Shown: positions 42,258-51,356, numbered from the stretch's first letter. The stretch is DNA of 64,000 bases from Cereibacter sphaeroides (GCA_003243455.1 QFQS01000001.1:806001-870000); one strand, 5' to 3'. Program-made: numbers and translations. The notes: generated by a model not told the origin, from the sequence alone.

Positions 42258-43834
42258 TGCGGATCACAGCCCTTTGCCTGCTGCTTGCCGCCCCTGCCGC
42301 CGCGCAGGATGTCGCCATACCGAAGTTCGTCGAAGAGACCGAAAGCGCAGGTATCACAGCCACCTTCGCGGGTGACTGGGAATATATGGTGGGGGGCGGC
42401 GTCGGAGTCTTTGACTGCAGCGGCGACGGTTTTCCCGACATGCTGATCGCGGGCGGATCGGGTCCGGCGACCTTCTATCGCAATGCCTCGGCCAAGGGTG
42501 GCGCGCTGTCCTTCAGGCCCGAACAAAGCGGGCTGGAAATCGACAAGGTCTCGGGCGCCTATCCGATGGACGTGGATGGCGACGGCATCACCGATCTGGT
42601 CCTGCTGCGGGTCGGCGAGAACCTGGTGATGCGCGGGCTTGGCGACTGCAGGTTCGAGCGCGCGAATGAGGCCTGGGGACTGGATGGCGGCGATGCCTGG
42701 ACCGCATCCTTCGCGGCTACCTGGGAGAAAGGCGCCGACTGGCCGACGCTGGCCTTTGGCAACTACATCGACCGGACGCAGGATATTCCCTGGGGTTCCT
42801 GCACCGACAACTGGCTGATCCGCCCCGCAGAGGGCGAGCGCCGCTTTGGTCCACCGATCCCGCTTAAGCCCAGCTTCTGCGCGCTGTCGATGTTGTTCAC
42901 CGACTGGGATCGCTCTGGTACGCCCAGCCTGCGGGTGTCGAACGACCGCGAGTATTACAAGGGCGGACAGGAACAGATGTGGCATGTCCGGCCCGGCGAG
43001 GCGCCCGCACTTTACACGCCTGCCGAGGGGTGGAAGCCGTTGCGCATCTGGGGGATGGGCATCGCGAGCTATGATCTGAATTTCGACGGATACCCCGAAT
43101 ATTATCTGACAAGTATGGCCGACAACAAACTGCAAACGCTGGCAAATCCGCCCAAGGATGGCGAGGCGCAGGCGACCTTTGCCGATGTGGCATTTCCGAA
43201 AAAGGTCATCGCCCAGCGGCCCTATATCGGTGGCGAGATTCGCCCCAGCACCGCATGGCATGCGCAGTTCGAAGATGTGAACAACGACGGTCTGACCGAC
43301 CTTTTCGTGGCAAAGGGCAACGTGGACCAGATGCCCGACTTTGCTCAGAAAGACCCCAACAACCTGATGCTGCAGCTTGCCGACGGCACCTTTCAGGAGG
43401 TGGGCGACAAGGCCGGGATCGCCAGCATGAAGACCTCTCGCGGCGGGGCGGTGGTGGACTTCAACCTCGACGGGTTGCTGGACCTCGTGGTGGTGAACCG
43501 CCGCGAACCCGCGCAGGTCTGGCGCAATGTCAGCGACAATGCGGGAAACTGGATTCAGCTTCGCCTGCGCCAGCCGGGCCCGAATGCCGATGCCGTCGGC
43601 GCCTGGATCGAGGTGAAATGCGGTGACACGATCCTGCGGCGCGAGGCGATGGTTGGTGGCGGCCATGCGAGCGGCGAGCTTGGCTGGCGCCACTTCGGGC
43701 TGGGTGGCGCGAAGGATGCGCAGGTGCGGGTAATCTGGCCGGATGGCACCGAAGGCGAGTGGCAGCCGGTCACGGCGGGCAGTTTCTATGTAATCGAGCC
43801 GGGCAAGCCGGTGCAGCCGTGGCAGCCGGGGTAA
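42254..43834 (+). CDS. CRTAC1/ASPIC-UnbV family exported protein with FG-GAP (VCBS) repeats
   Basis: A 526-residue protein with a signal peptide (1-20). Five calcium-binding D-x-D-x-D-G-type loops mark beta-propeller blades: FDCSGDGFPD, VDVDGDGITD (DVDGDGITD), DLNFDGYPE, DVNNDGLTD and DFNLDGLLD. The C-terminal ASPIC/UnbV domain shows LRQPGPNADAVGAWIEV, GGGHASGELGWRHFGLG and VRVIWPDGTEGEW. No enzymatic function is known for this family. Translational coupling to a haloperoxidase suggests that it supports, anchors or protects that enzyme outside the cytoplasm. Confidence 0.9.
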   Translation: MMRITALCLLLAAPAAAQDVAIPKFVEETESAGITATFAGDWEYMVGGGVGVFDCSGDGFPDMLIAGGSGPATFYRNASAKGGALSFRPEQSGLEIDKVSGAYPMDVDGDGITDLVLLRVGENLVMRGLGDCRFERANEAWGLDGGDAWTASFAATWEKGADWPTLAFGNYIDRTQDIPWGSCTDNWLIRPAEGERRFGPPIPLKPSFCALSMLFTDWDRSGTPSLRVSNDREYYKGGQEQMWHVRPGEAPALYTPAEGWKPLRIWGMGIASYDLNFDGYPEYYLTSMADNKLQTLANPPKDGEAQATFADVAFPKKVIAQRPYIGGEIRPSTAWHAQFEDVNNDGLTDLFVAKGNVDQMPDFAQKDPNNLMLQLADGTFQEVGDKAGIASMKTSRGGAVVDFNLDGLLDLVVVNRREPAQVWRNVSDNAGNWIQLRLRQPGPNADAVGAWIEVKCGDTILRREAMVGGGHASGELGWRHFGLGGAKDAQVRVIWPDGTEGEWQPVTAGSFYVIEPGKPVQPWQPG

Positions 43835-43850
43835 AGTCGCACTGGAAGCC

Positions 43851-43878
43851 GTATGGGTTTGTTATGGCTTCGGTATGT
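43851..43878 (+). repeat. 11-bp-period GTATGG array, locus 1 (three units)
   Basis: GTATGG at 43851, TTATGG at 43862 and GTATGT at 43873 are exactly 11 bp apart, with related filler (GGTTTG, CTTCG). They lie 17 bp after the CRTAC1-like stop. A better four-unit array with the same word and period is at 48017. Confidence 0.6.
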
Positions 43879-44009
43879 AGACTAATGTGTTGGGAATTGC
43901 GGTGCGGAAGAGGGCAGAGCCCGACTGCGGGTGGGCGCTGACACGGTTGCGGTCTGCACTTTATGGTGCCGATACTGCCGACGCCCAGCCTCGCATCAAC
44001 CGCGAAGAA

Positions 44010-44036
44010 GCGCCCGCCTTGGGGGCGGTCGGGCGC
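44010..44036. terminator. Hairpin between convergent CRTAC1-like and dhaKL genes
   Basis: GCGCCCG pairs with CGGGCGC around a GC-rich loop that can itself form CGCC/GGCG. The gap 43835-44087 (253 bp) otherwise holds the 11-bp array and no credible ORF. Confidence 0.5.
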
Positions 44037-44087
44037 TGCCCGGCGGCGCTAAAGCGCCTCGTTCCGGGCTAAGAGAAGGATAGCCGG

Positions 44088-45710
44088 CTAGCTCCGCGCC
44101 AGCGTCTCGAACAGCCGGGCCACGCCCTCGGCACCCGGATCCTTATGACCGGAAAGCTTGTCCTCGGACAGATAAGCCGCCCGCCCCGCCTTGGCCCGCG
44201 TCATCTGGGCCGTAGCATCGGCCCCCTTGCGCGCAGCCGCGGCAGCGGCAGCCAAGCCTTGGGGCAGCGCCTGCAACGCAGGCGCAAGCGCGTCGATCAT
44301 GGTCCTGTCGCCGGGCTTTGCGCCGCCGACCTGCATCACCCGGTCCAGCCCGGCCTGCAGCGCGCCGTTCGGGCTTTTGCCGCCCGCGCTCGCGTCACCG
44401 GCGGCGGCGAAGAAGATCGCCAGCAGCACGCCGGAGGAACCGCCCATGGTCTGGCTCAACTCCATCCCGATCGCCCGGTAAAGCTGCGTCGGATCGGCCA
44501 GCGGCAGGCGGTCGAGCGCGGCGTTCAAGGCCCGCGCGGCGCCGGCCAGAGTGCTGCCGGTGTCGCCATCGCCAGCCTTCGCATCCAGTGCGTTCAGTTC
44601 CGACTCTGCGGCGATCAGCGAATTGCAGCAGCGTTCGATCAGCGCGCGGCGGGCCGGATGTGGCGAGGGCAATGCCTGGATCGGCGTCAACCCGTCAGGC
44701 AGCGGGCGGACCAGCACATCGCCCAAGGGCGAAATCCCCGGCCATGCGCTTGGCGCAGCAGGAGCCTGCAAGGCCGCGATCCGCGCCGAATCCACTGGCA
44801 AGAGCGAGACCGAGAAGCCGTGCATGTCAAGCGAGGTCATCATCGCCGCCGGGCCGATGATCCATTTGACCGAGCGGGCCAGCGGCGAGCGTGCCAGTTC
44901 CTCGGCCAGCACGCACATCTCAAGCGGTGTCGTGCCGCCGAGGTTGTTGAGCAGCGCCACATGCTCCCCCCCCGCCGCATGGGAGGCGAGACGGTTGGCG
45001 ACCATGGCGATGGCGGCGCGGGCAGAGGTGAAATCCACCTGCTCCACGCCCGCCTCACCATGAATGCCAAGCCCGAGCTCGGCCTTGCCCGCGCCGATCC
45101 GGTCCTCTTTGGGCGAGCCAGGAACGGTGCAGGTATCCAGCGACATGCCGATGGTCGCAGCGCCCGCGATGACTTTCGAGGCCACCGCAGTTACGGCATC
45201 GAGGTCCGCGCCCTGATCGGCCAGTGCTCCGGCGATCTTGTGGACGAACAGCGTTCCCGCCACCCCCCGCGCCTGCGGCAGGTTTGGCAGGGCGATGTCG
45301 TCATCGACCACCACCATCGAAACCTTCAGCCCGAAGGCCCGCGCGCGTTCGGCGGCAAGGCCGAAGTTCAGCCGGTCGCCGGTGTAGTTCTTGACGATCA
45401 GCAGGCAGCCAGCCTTGCCCGTGACGGCGAGAATACCTGCCAGAACCGCGTCCACCGAAGGCGATGCAAAGACATCGCCGCAGACTGCCGCGGTCAGCAT
45501 CCCCTGCCCTACGAAGCCCGCGTGGCTGGGCTCGTGCCCCGAACCGCCGCCCGAGACCAGTGCCACCTTGGACCGGTCCCAGTCGGTGCGGATCACCACG
45601 CGGATATGCGGATAGCCGTCAAGCCGCGCCAGCTTGCCGCCCGAGGCGCGCACCAGCCCGTCGATGGCATCGGTGACGAGCGTTTCCTTCGAGTTCATGA
45701 ACTGCTTCAT
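44088..45710 (-). CDS. Single-chain dihydroxyacetone kinase-type enzyme (DhaK-DhaL fusion)
   Basis: A 540-residue ATP-dependent ketose kinase. The DhaK domain (about 1-330) carries GGGSGHEPSHAGFVG, GDVFASPS and the covalent-binding His217 in GLGIHGEAG. The DhaL domain (about 350-540) carries the Mg site ALDAKAGDGDTGSTLAG, TMGGSSGVLLAIFF and LSEDKLSGHKDPGAEGVA. It is the last gene of the transporter operon (12 bp after the ATPase). It probably phosphorylates a ketose derived from the imported sugar or polyol, such as dihydroxyacetone or erythrulose. Confidence 0.92.
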   Translation of the reverse strand: MKQFMNSKETLVTDAIDGLVRASGGKLARLDGYPHIRVVIRTDWDRSKVALVSGGGSGHEPSHAGFVGQGMLTAAVCGDVFASPSVDAVLAGILAVTGKAGCLLIVKNYTGDRLNFGLAAERARAFGLKVSMVVVDDDIALPNLPQARGVAGTLFVHKIAGALADQGADLDAVTAVASKVIAGAATIGMSLDTCTVPGSPKEDRIGAGKAELGLGIHGEAGVEQVDFTSARAAIAMVANRLASHAAGGEHVALLNNLGGTTPLEMCVLAEELARSPLARSVKWIIGPAAMMTSLDMHGFSVSLLPVDSARIAALQAPAAPSAWPGISPLGDVLVRPLPDGLTPIQALPSPHPARRALIERCCNSLIAAESELNALDAKAGDGDTGSTLAGAARALNAALDRLPLADPTQLYRAIGMELSQTMGGSSGVLLAIFFAAAGDASAGGKSPNGALQAGLDRVMQVGGAKPGDRTMIDALAPALQALPQGLAAAAAAARKGADATAQMTRAKAGRAAYLSEDKLSGHKDPGAEGVARLFETLARS

Positions 45711-45722
45711 GGCGGTTCTCCG

Positions 45723-46718
45723 TTACGACAGGCGGGCGCCGCTGGCGTCGAACCAGAGCGGGTTTACGGGGCTGACGGCGAGGGTGTCGCCGGGGCTGAG
45801 CGTGGTGTGAACGTCGGTCAGGGTGATCAGGTCATGTTCGCCCAGCTTCAGGTGCAGGCGGGTCTGGTCGCCCAGATGCTCGACGCGCGTGACGGTCGTG
45901 GGTGTTCCTTCCCCCTGCCGGATATGCTCGGGGCGCAGGCCGATCTGTGCGGCGCCTGCGGGCGCATTTCCGAAGATACCCGACGGCAGCAGGTTGATGC
46001 GCGGCTGGCCAAGGCGGGTCGCGACATAGGTGCTGACCGGGTTTTCGTAGATCTCACGCGGGCTGCCGAACTGCACGAGGCGACCGTGATCCAGCACGCC
46101 CACATGCGTCGCCATGGTCATCGCCTCGATCTGATCGTGGGTTACATACAGGAAGGTCGCGCCGAGGTCGGTGTGGATGCGTTTCAACTCCACCCGCAAT
46201 TCCGCCCGCAGTTTGGCGTCCAGCGAGGACAGCGGTTCGTCCATCAGGAAGATGCGAGGGCTGCGGACCAGCGCGCGGCCAATCGACACCCGTTGCATCT
46301 CACCGCCCGACAGCGCCGTTGCCTTGTTGTCGAGTTTATGCGCGATACGAAGGACTTCCGAGACGTCTTTCACCCGCTTGGTGATGTCCGCCTCCGCCCA
46401 TTTCAGGATGGGAGAACGCAGCGGGAAGGCAAGGTTATCGCGCACGCTGAGGTGCGGGTACAGCGAGTATTGCTGGAACACCATGGCGATGTCGCGTTCT
46501 GCCGGTGTCTGCCGGATCACGGACTGACCGGCGATTTGCACATCCCCGGAGTCGGGCTGCTCCAGCCCCGCGATCAGCCGCAGCGTCGTGGTTTTCCCGG
46601 CGCCGGTCGGCCCCAGCAGGACGACGAAAGACCCGTCGGGGATCGTCATCGTCACATCCTGCACCGCCTTGGTCGCGCCGAAGGATTTCGACAGAGAGCT
46701 TAGCGTGACCTCAGCCAT
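45723..46718 (-). CDS. ABC transporter ATPase, UgpC/MalK-like (second of two)
   Basis: A 331-residue importer ATPase. It shows Walker A GPTGAGKTT, Q-loop MVFQQYSLYPHLSVRDN, signature LSGGEMQRVSIGRAL, Walker B IFLMDEPLSSLD and a C-terminal TOBE-like regulatory domain from about 235. It overlaps the other ATPase gene by 8 bp. A pair of unequal MalK-type ATPases is characteristic of alphaproteobacterial glycerol-type ABC systems (glpST in Rhizobium). ATG 46718 is the start; the long upstream extension is out-of-gene. Confidence 0.93.
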   Translation of the reverse strand: MAEVTLSSLSKSFGATKAVQDVTMTIPDGSFVVLLGPTGAGKTTTLRLIAGLEQPDSGDVQIAGQSVIRQTPAERDIAMVFQQYSLYPHLSVRDNLAFPLRSPILKWAEADITKRVKDVSEVLRIAHKLDNKATALSGGEMQRVSIGRALVRSPRIFLMDEPLSSLDAKLRAELRVELKRIHTDLGATFLYVTHDQIEAMTMATHVGVLDHGRLVQFGSPREIYENPVSTYVATRLGQPRINLLPSGIFGNAPAGAAQIGLRPEHIRQGEGTPTTVTRVEHLGDQTRLHLKLGEHDLITLTDVHTTLSPGDTLAVSPVNPLWFDASGARLS

Positions 46719-47808
46719 GATAGACCCCCGCATTGGCGGCGGTGCGGAAGGCGCGGCCGGTTCCTTCGTCGAACAGCGACAGGGTGGAGGCGGTGAAACT
46801 GAGACCCACGGTCTCACCCAGTCGCGCGGGTTGTCCGGCGGGGGTGCGGGCCTTGAGGGTGCCGTTGGCTGAGGAGAGCGTGATGATCTGGGTGGTGCCG
46901 AGGTATTCGACCGCCTCGACCCGGCCGCGATATTCGCCACTGTCGGTCAGGGTGATGTGTTCCGGGCGCACACCCAGAGCCAGTTTCCGGCCCCCCGCCT
47001 CTTCCTGAAGCTCCGGCGTGTCGATCCGGGTCTGGCCCAGCGTGACCGAGGTGTCGCCGGGGCGGAAGCTGCCCTCGAACCGCAGGAAGTTCATCGAGGG
47101 GCTGCCGATGAAGTCGGCGACGAACATGGTCGCGGGGTGGTCGTAGATTTCGCGCGGGGTTCCGAATTGCTCGACAACCCCATGATTCATAACGACGATC
47201 TTGTCGCCCATCTGCATGGCCTCAAGCTGGTCATGCGTGACGTAGACGGTCGTGGCCCCCATCCGGTCATGCAGGGCGCGCAGTTCCTCGGCCATATGTT
47301 CGCGGAATTCGGCGTCGAGCGCGCCGAGCGGTTCGTCCATCATGAAGGCTGCAGGCTGACGCACGATCGCGCGGCCAAGGGCGACGCGCTGTCGGTCGCC
47401 GCCGGACAGGCCCCCGACGGGCTTGTCGAGGATATGCTCGATGCCAAGGATGCGCGCGACCTCTGCCACCTTGGCGGCAATCTGCGCCTTGGGCATGCCC
47501 TGGCTGACCAGCGGATAGCTGATGTTGCGGCGCACGTTCAGGTGAGGATAGAGCGCGAACATCTGAAAAACAAAGGCGATATCGCGTTGGCTGGCCGGTT
47601 TCTGGCTGACCTCTTCGCCGCCGATATAAATCTCGCCGCTGGTCGGCAGTTCAAGGCCCGCGATCATGCGCAGGGTGGTGGTCTTGCCGCAGCCCGAGGG
47701 GCCGAGCAGCATGAAAAACTCGCCGTCGCCGATGGTGAAGGTGGACCCCTTTACCGCGGTGAAAGCGCCGAATTCCTTGCGCAGGTTACGGATGACGATC
47801 TCGGCCAC
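46711..47808 (-). CDS. ABC transporter ATPase, UgpC/MalK-like (first of two)
   Basis: A 365-residue ATPase with Walker A GPSGCGKTT, Q-loop FVFQMFALYPHLNVRRN, a signature changed from LSGGQ to LSGGDRQRVALGRAI, Walker B AFMMDEPLGALD and a C-terminal TOBE domain. It presumably forms a heterodimer with the following ATPase. It starts 3 bp after the stop of the small membrane protein gene. Confidence 0.93.
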   Translation of the reverse strand: MAEIVIRNLRKEFGAFTAVKGSTFTIGDGEFFMLLGPSGCGKTTTLRMIAGLELPTSGEIYIGGEEVSQKPASQRDIAFVFQMFALYPHLNVRRNISYPLVSQGMPKAQIAAKVAEVARILGIEHILDKPVGGLSGGDRQRVALGRAIVRQPAAFMMDEPLGALDAEFREHMAEELRALHDRMGATTVYVTHDQLEAMQMGDKIVVMNHGVVEQFGTPREIYDHPATMFVADFIGSPSMNFLRFEGSFRPGDTSVTLGQTRIDTPELQEEAGGRKLALGVRPEHITLTDSGEYRGRVEAVEYLGTTQIITLSSANGTLKARTPAGQPARLGETVGLSFTASTLSLFDEGTGRAFRTAANAGVYHG

Positions 47809-47811
47809 GGG

Positions 47812-48000
47812 TTACTCCGGGAAGTGGCTGGTGATGATGAACATCACCGTGCCGATCAGGGTGACAATGAAGCTGTAGGTGAAGGCCCAGAGCATGAAAG
47901 GCTGCATCAGCATGAGCACGCCAAGACCGATCAGGATGCTGGCCAGCATCTCCCACGGGCCGCGGCGGAACCGGGCGAGGCCGGAGAAGAAGGCGCTCAT
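47812..48000 (-). CDS. Small two-helix membrane protein within the ABC operon
   Basis: A 62-residue product with two predicted membrane helices (about 18-38 and 41-60) after a basic N-terminus (ARFRRGPW). AGGAGA stands in ribosome-binding position before ATG 48000, and the stop lies 3 bp before the ATPase start, so it is very likely translated. Alphaproteobacterial glycerol ABC operons carry a small integral membrane protein of unknown role (GlpU/DUF2160 type); this one is shorter and I cannot confirm homology. It might be an accessory subunit of the permease. Confidence 0.75.
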   Translation of the reverse strand: MSAFFSGLARFRRGPWEMLASILIGLGVLMLMQPFMLWAFTYSFIVTLIGTVMFIITSHFPE

Positions 48001-48016
48001 GTCAGGTCTCCTGCCG

Positions 48017-48055
48017 GTATGGAGGTCGTATGGGTTCGGTATGGAAATGGTATGG
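48017..48055 (+). repeat. 11-bp-period GTATGG array, locus 2 (four units)
   Basis: Four perfect GTATGG words start at 48017, 48028, 48039 and 48050, exactly 11 bp apart, three of them preceded by G (GGTATGG). They fill the 55-bp gap between the permease stop and the small membrane protein gene. The spacing places each unit on about the same face of the helix. The meaning is unknown. Confidence 0.8.
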
Positions 48056-48997
48056 TCATTTCCGCACCGCCCCGAAGGTGATTCCGCGCAGAAGGTGTTT
48101 GCGCAGCAGGATGGTAAAGACCATCACCGGCAGCAGGAACAGCGTCGCCCCTGCCGCGACGGCGGGCCAGTCCTTGCCGCCGACGCCGAAGATCGTGGGG
48201 ATGAACGGCGGGGCGGTCTGGGCGGTAGCGGAGGTGAGCAGGACGGCGAAGGCGTATTCGTTCCAAGCGAAGATCAGGCAGAAGATCGCGGTCGAGGCGA
48301 TGCCGGTAGCGGCCTGCGGCAGCACGACCTTGCGGAAGGCCTGGAACCGTGTGTAGCCGTCGATCAGCGCCGCCTCCTCATACTCGCGCGGGATCTCGTC
48401 GATGAAGCCTTTCAGCAGCCAGACGGCGAGGCTGATGTTCACGCCTGTGTAGAGCAGGATCATGCCGAGATGAGTGTCAAAGAGCCCGATGCTGCGGAAC
48501 ATGAGGTAGATCGGGATCGCGACGGCGATGGGCGGCATCATTCGAGTGGAGAGGATGAAGAAAAGAAGGTCATCCTTCAAAGGCACCCGGAAGCGCGAGA
48601 AGGCGTAGGCTGCCAGCGTGCCGAGCAGGATCGAGAGGAACGTCGATCCGAAGCCGATGATGACCGAGTTCAGGAACCGCGCGCCGAACTTCGATGGTCC
48701 GGTGACGACCTCGTTGCGCTGCCGCACGATCCCTTCGACGAAATTCGCGGGCGGCGGCATGGTGGCCAGTTGTTCGGGCGTGGCGCGGGTGCGGCTGGTG
48801 AAGAGATTCACATACCCTTCGAGCGAGGGTGTGAAGAAGACCTTCGGCGGGTAGCTGATCGAATCCGGCCCGGTCTTGAAGCCGGTGGCGATGATCCACA
48901 GCAGCGGCAGCAGGGTGATGACGGTGTAGAGGATGACCAGCACCCCAGCTATCAGCTTTGAACGCCCTGTGGGCTCGGTTACGGAATAGGCGCTCAT
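48056..48997 (-). CDS. ABC sugar/polyol transporter permease (MalG-like)
   Basis: A 313-residue inner-membrane permease with six hydrophobic segments and the coupling motif EYEEAALIDGYTRFQAFRKVVLP (EAA loop). The first periplasmic loop (about 40-105) is large, including NLFTSRTRATPEQLATMPPP, which is longer than in MalG. The start overlaps the partner permease stop (ATGA) and has GAAGGAAAG upstream. Confidence 0.93.
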   Translation of the reverse strand: MSAYSVTEPTGRSKLIAGVLVILYTVITLLPLLWIIATGFKTGPDSISYPPKVFFTPSLEGYVNLFTSRTRATPEQLATMPPPANFVEGIVRQRNEVVTGPSKFGARFLNSVIIGFGSTFLSILLGTLAAYAFSRFRVPLKDDLLFFILSTRMMPPIAVAIPIYLMFRSIGLFDTHLGMILLYTGVNISLAVWLLKGFIDEIPREYEEAALIDGYTRFQAFRKVVLPQAATGIASTAIFCLIFAWNEYAFAVLLTSATAQTAPPFIPTIFGVGGKDWPAVAAGATLFLLPVMVFTILLRKHLLRGITFGAVRK

Positions 48998-49941
48998 CTT
49001 TCCTTCACCTTGTTCAGGGCCTTCACGTAGATCGAGGCAAGGCCAAACACCGTCACGAAAAGGATGATGGCGTAGGCAGAGCTGAAGCCGGTGCGCCATT
49101 TCTCGAAGGCTTCGCGTTTCAGCTCGATCGAGGTCAGCAGGGTGGTGTCGCCGGGACCGCCGCCGGTAAGCTGCACGACGAGGTCGAACATCTTGAAGTT
49201 CTCGATGCCCCGGAACAGCACGGCCAGCATCAGGAAGGGCAGCACCATCGGAATGGTCATGGTCCAGAACTGCCGCCATTTCGAGGCGCGATCGACCTCG
49301 GCCGCCTCGTAGATGTAGTCGGGGATGGAACGCAGGCCGGCCAGACAGATCAGCATGACGAAGGGCGTCCACATCCAGGTATCGACGATCACGATGGCCC
49401 AAGGCGCAAGCGTGACCGAGGCCAGCATGCCGAAGGATGAGGCCGGGATGCCGGTCAGGAATTCGGTGACGTAGTTGAAAAGCCCGATCTGGGGTTCGTA
49501 AAGGAAGGTCCAGAAGTTGCCGACGACCGCCGGGGACAGCATCATCGGCAGCACGATCAGCGTCGTCAGCAGATCGTTGCCGCGGAATTTGCGGTTGATC
49601 AGCCAGGCCAGCGCGAAACCGATCACCACCTGAAAGAACAGAGTCCAGACCAGGAAATGCGCCGTTGCCTGCATCGTTTGCCAGACGTCGGGATCGGTCA
49701 GGATGCGCTGGTAGTTGCGCAGGCCCACGAATTCGAGCGGCTCGTTCGGGCGGTTGGCGCGGTAGTTGGTGAAGCTGAGCCGGATGGTCCAGACCAGCGG
49801 AAAGATGTTGATCGCCAGCAGAAGCAGGATCGTCGGCGTCACGAAGATCCAGGCGATGGCGCGGTCCGACAGGCCGCGCGCGCGGTTCGCGAGCGATGAC
49901 GGGGTGGCCCGCGCCAGTCGGTCTATCGGAGTGTCAGCCAT
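48994..49941 (-). CDS. ABC sugar/polyol transporter permease (MalF/UgpA-like)
   Basis: A 315-residue inner-membrane permease with six hydrophobic segments, a basic N-terminus and the EAA loop YIYEAAEVDRASKWRQFWTMTIP. LTGGGPGDTTLLTS precedes the last segment, as in UgpA/MalF. ATG 49941 is chosen over a much longer frame. It follows the binding-protein gene by 92 bp. Confidence 0.93.
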   Translation of the reverse strand: MADTPIDRLARATPSSLANRARGLSDRAIAWIFVTPTILLLLAINIFPLVWTIRLSFTNYRANRPNEPLEFVGLRNYQRILTDPDVWQTMQATAHFLVWTLFFQVVIGFALAWLINRKFRGNDLLTTLIVLPMMLSPAVVGNFWTFLYEPQIGLFNYVTEFLTGIPASSFGMLASVTLAPWAIVIVDTWMWTPFVMLICLAGLRSIPDYIYEAAEVDRASKWRQFWTMTIPMVLPFLMLAVLFRGIENFKMFDLVVQLTGGGPGDTTLLTSIELKREAFEKWRTGFSSAYAIILFVTVFGLASIYVKALNKVKER

Positions 49942-50033
49942 GTTCGGGATCCTGCAAGGGGGCGAAAGCCTGCGCCCCGGGTCTTTGAAATGGGGCGCGC
50001 CGCTTGGCCCGGCGCGCCCCTGCCATGTCGAGG

Positions 50034-51356
50034 TCAGAGCTTGCCGTCGTCCTCGAACACTTCTGTCCAGTCGGCCACCAGGCCATCGAGCGCCTCTTTC
50101 GCCGTGCCCTGCCCGGCCACAACATAGTCGTGGAACCGTTTCTGCGAGGCTTGCAGTAGTGAAGCGTAGCTGGGTTCGGCCCAGAAGTCTTTCACGATGG
50201 CCATCGAGTCCAGATAGGTCTGGGCATAGGGCTGGCTGGCCGCGAAGCTCGGGTCTTCGACCACCGAGCGCAGGGCCGAGAAGCCGCCCATCGACCACCA
50301 CTTCTGCTGCACTTCCGGCTGGGCGAACCACTTGATGTATTCAAGCGCCGCGTCCTGCTTTTCAGAGTAGGACACGACCGAGATGCCCTGCCCGCCAAGC
50401 TGGGCGAAGTGGTCGCCGTTCGGACCGGCAGGATTGACCAGATAGCCGGTCTTGCCGCCGCCGACATTGGGATCGACCTCGAACCCCGGCCAGGTGAAGG
50501 CGAAGTTCATCTGCAACGCGACCTGGCCCGACTTGTAGGCGTCGATGCCCTCGCCCATGTAGCTGTTGGATGCGCCCGGAGGCGTGCAGCATTCATAAAG
50601 CGCCTTGTAGAATTCCAGCCCGGCGACCGCGCCGGGCGAATTGACGAAGCCTTCCATGTCATAGGGCTTGTCGGGGTTGTCGTATTTGAAGCCGAAGCTG
50701 TAGAGCACGTCCATCGCGCCCATGGTGATGCCTTCGGACCCGCGCTCGGTATAGATCGAGGCGCCGTAGACGGTCTTGCCGTCGATCTCGCGGCCCTGGA
50801 AGAACTTGGCGATGTCCATCAGTTCGGCGAAGGTCGCGGGCGGCGTCAGGTCGCGGCCATATTCCTCTTTGAAGGCGGCCTGGATTTCGGGGCGTTCGAA
50901 CCAGTCCTTGCGGTAGGTCCAGCCGACCACGTCACCGAAGGCGGGCAGCGCCCAGTAGTTCGGCGTGTTCTTCGGCCATTCGGAATAGCCCGTGACGGTC
51001 GCCGGAACGAAATCGCTCATCTTGATGCCGTTGGCATCGAAGAAATCGTTCAGCTTCACGTAGTGGCCGTTTTCGGCCGCGCCGCCGATCCACTGGCTGT
51101 CGCCGATCATCAGGTCGCACAGCTTGCCGCCCGAGTTCAGCTCGTTCAGCATCCGGTCGGCGAAGGCCGTCCACGGCACGAATTCGAAGTTCATCTTGTT
51201 GCCGGATTGCGCCTCGAAATCCTTGCTGAGTTCGACGAGCGCGTTCGCAGGGTCCCATGCGGCCCAGCAGAGCGTCAGGTCTTCGGCCTGCGCACCCTGC
51301 GCAAAGCCCATTGCCAGACATGCGGCCGAAGTAGCCGCAAGATAATGCGATCTCAT
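50034..51356 (-). CDS. Periplasmic binding protein, family 1 (sugar/polyol)
   Basis: A 440-residue solute-binding protein with a signal peptide (1-24, ending GAQA). It shows AAWDPANALVELSKDFEAQSG, PWTAFADRMLNELNSGG and the tryptophan-rich central region (NYWALPAFGDVVGWTYRKDWF), and it has a Cys pair in YECCTPPG. It is the first gene of the operon, directly behind the LacI-type operator. Ligand class is sugar or polyol by family; glycerol-like or tetritol substrates fit the downstream DhaKL but are not shown. Confidence 0.92.
   Translation of the reverse strand: MRSHYLAATSAACLAMGFAQGAQAEDLTLCWAAWDPANALVELSKDFEAQSGNKMNFEFVPWTAFADRMLNELNSGGKLCDLMIGDSQWIGGAAENGHYVKLNDFFDANGIKMSDFVPATVTGYSEWPKNTPNYWALPAFGDVVGWTYRKDWFERPEIQAAFKEEYGRDLTPPATFAELMDIAKFFQGREIDGKTVYGASIYTERGSEGITMGAMDVLYSFGFKYDNPDKPYDMEGFVNSPGAVAGLEFYKALYECCTPPGASNSYMGEGIDAYKSGQVALQMNFAFTWPGFEVDPNVGGGKTGYLVNPAGPNGDHFAQLGGQGISVVSYSEKQDAALEYIKWFAQPEVQQKWWSMGGFSALRSVVEDPSFAASQPYAQTYLDSMAIVKDFWAEPSYASLLQASQKRFHDYVVAGQGTAKEALDGLVADWTEVFEDDGKL

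Noticed and set aside
44145..46703. An 852-codon open frame on the plus strand, antisense to dhaKL and the ATPase gene
   Set aside because: It mirrors genes with clear domains on the other strand. The translation has no recognisable domain and the usual look of antisense frames in GC-rich DNA.
48017..48055. Short phased repeats as a CRISPR-like array
   Set aside because: Units are 6 bp with 5-bp filler and there are no cas genes; this is a phased short-word array.
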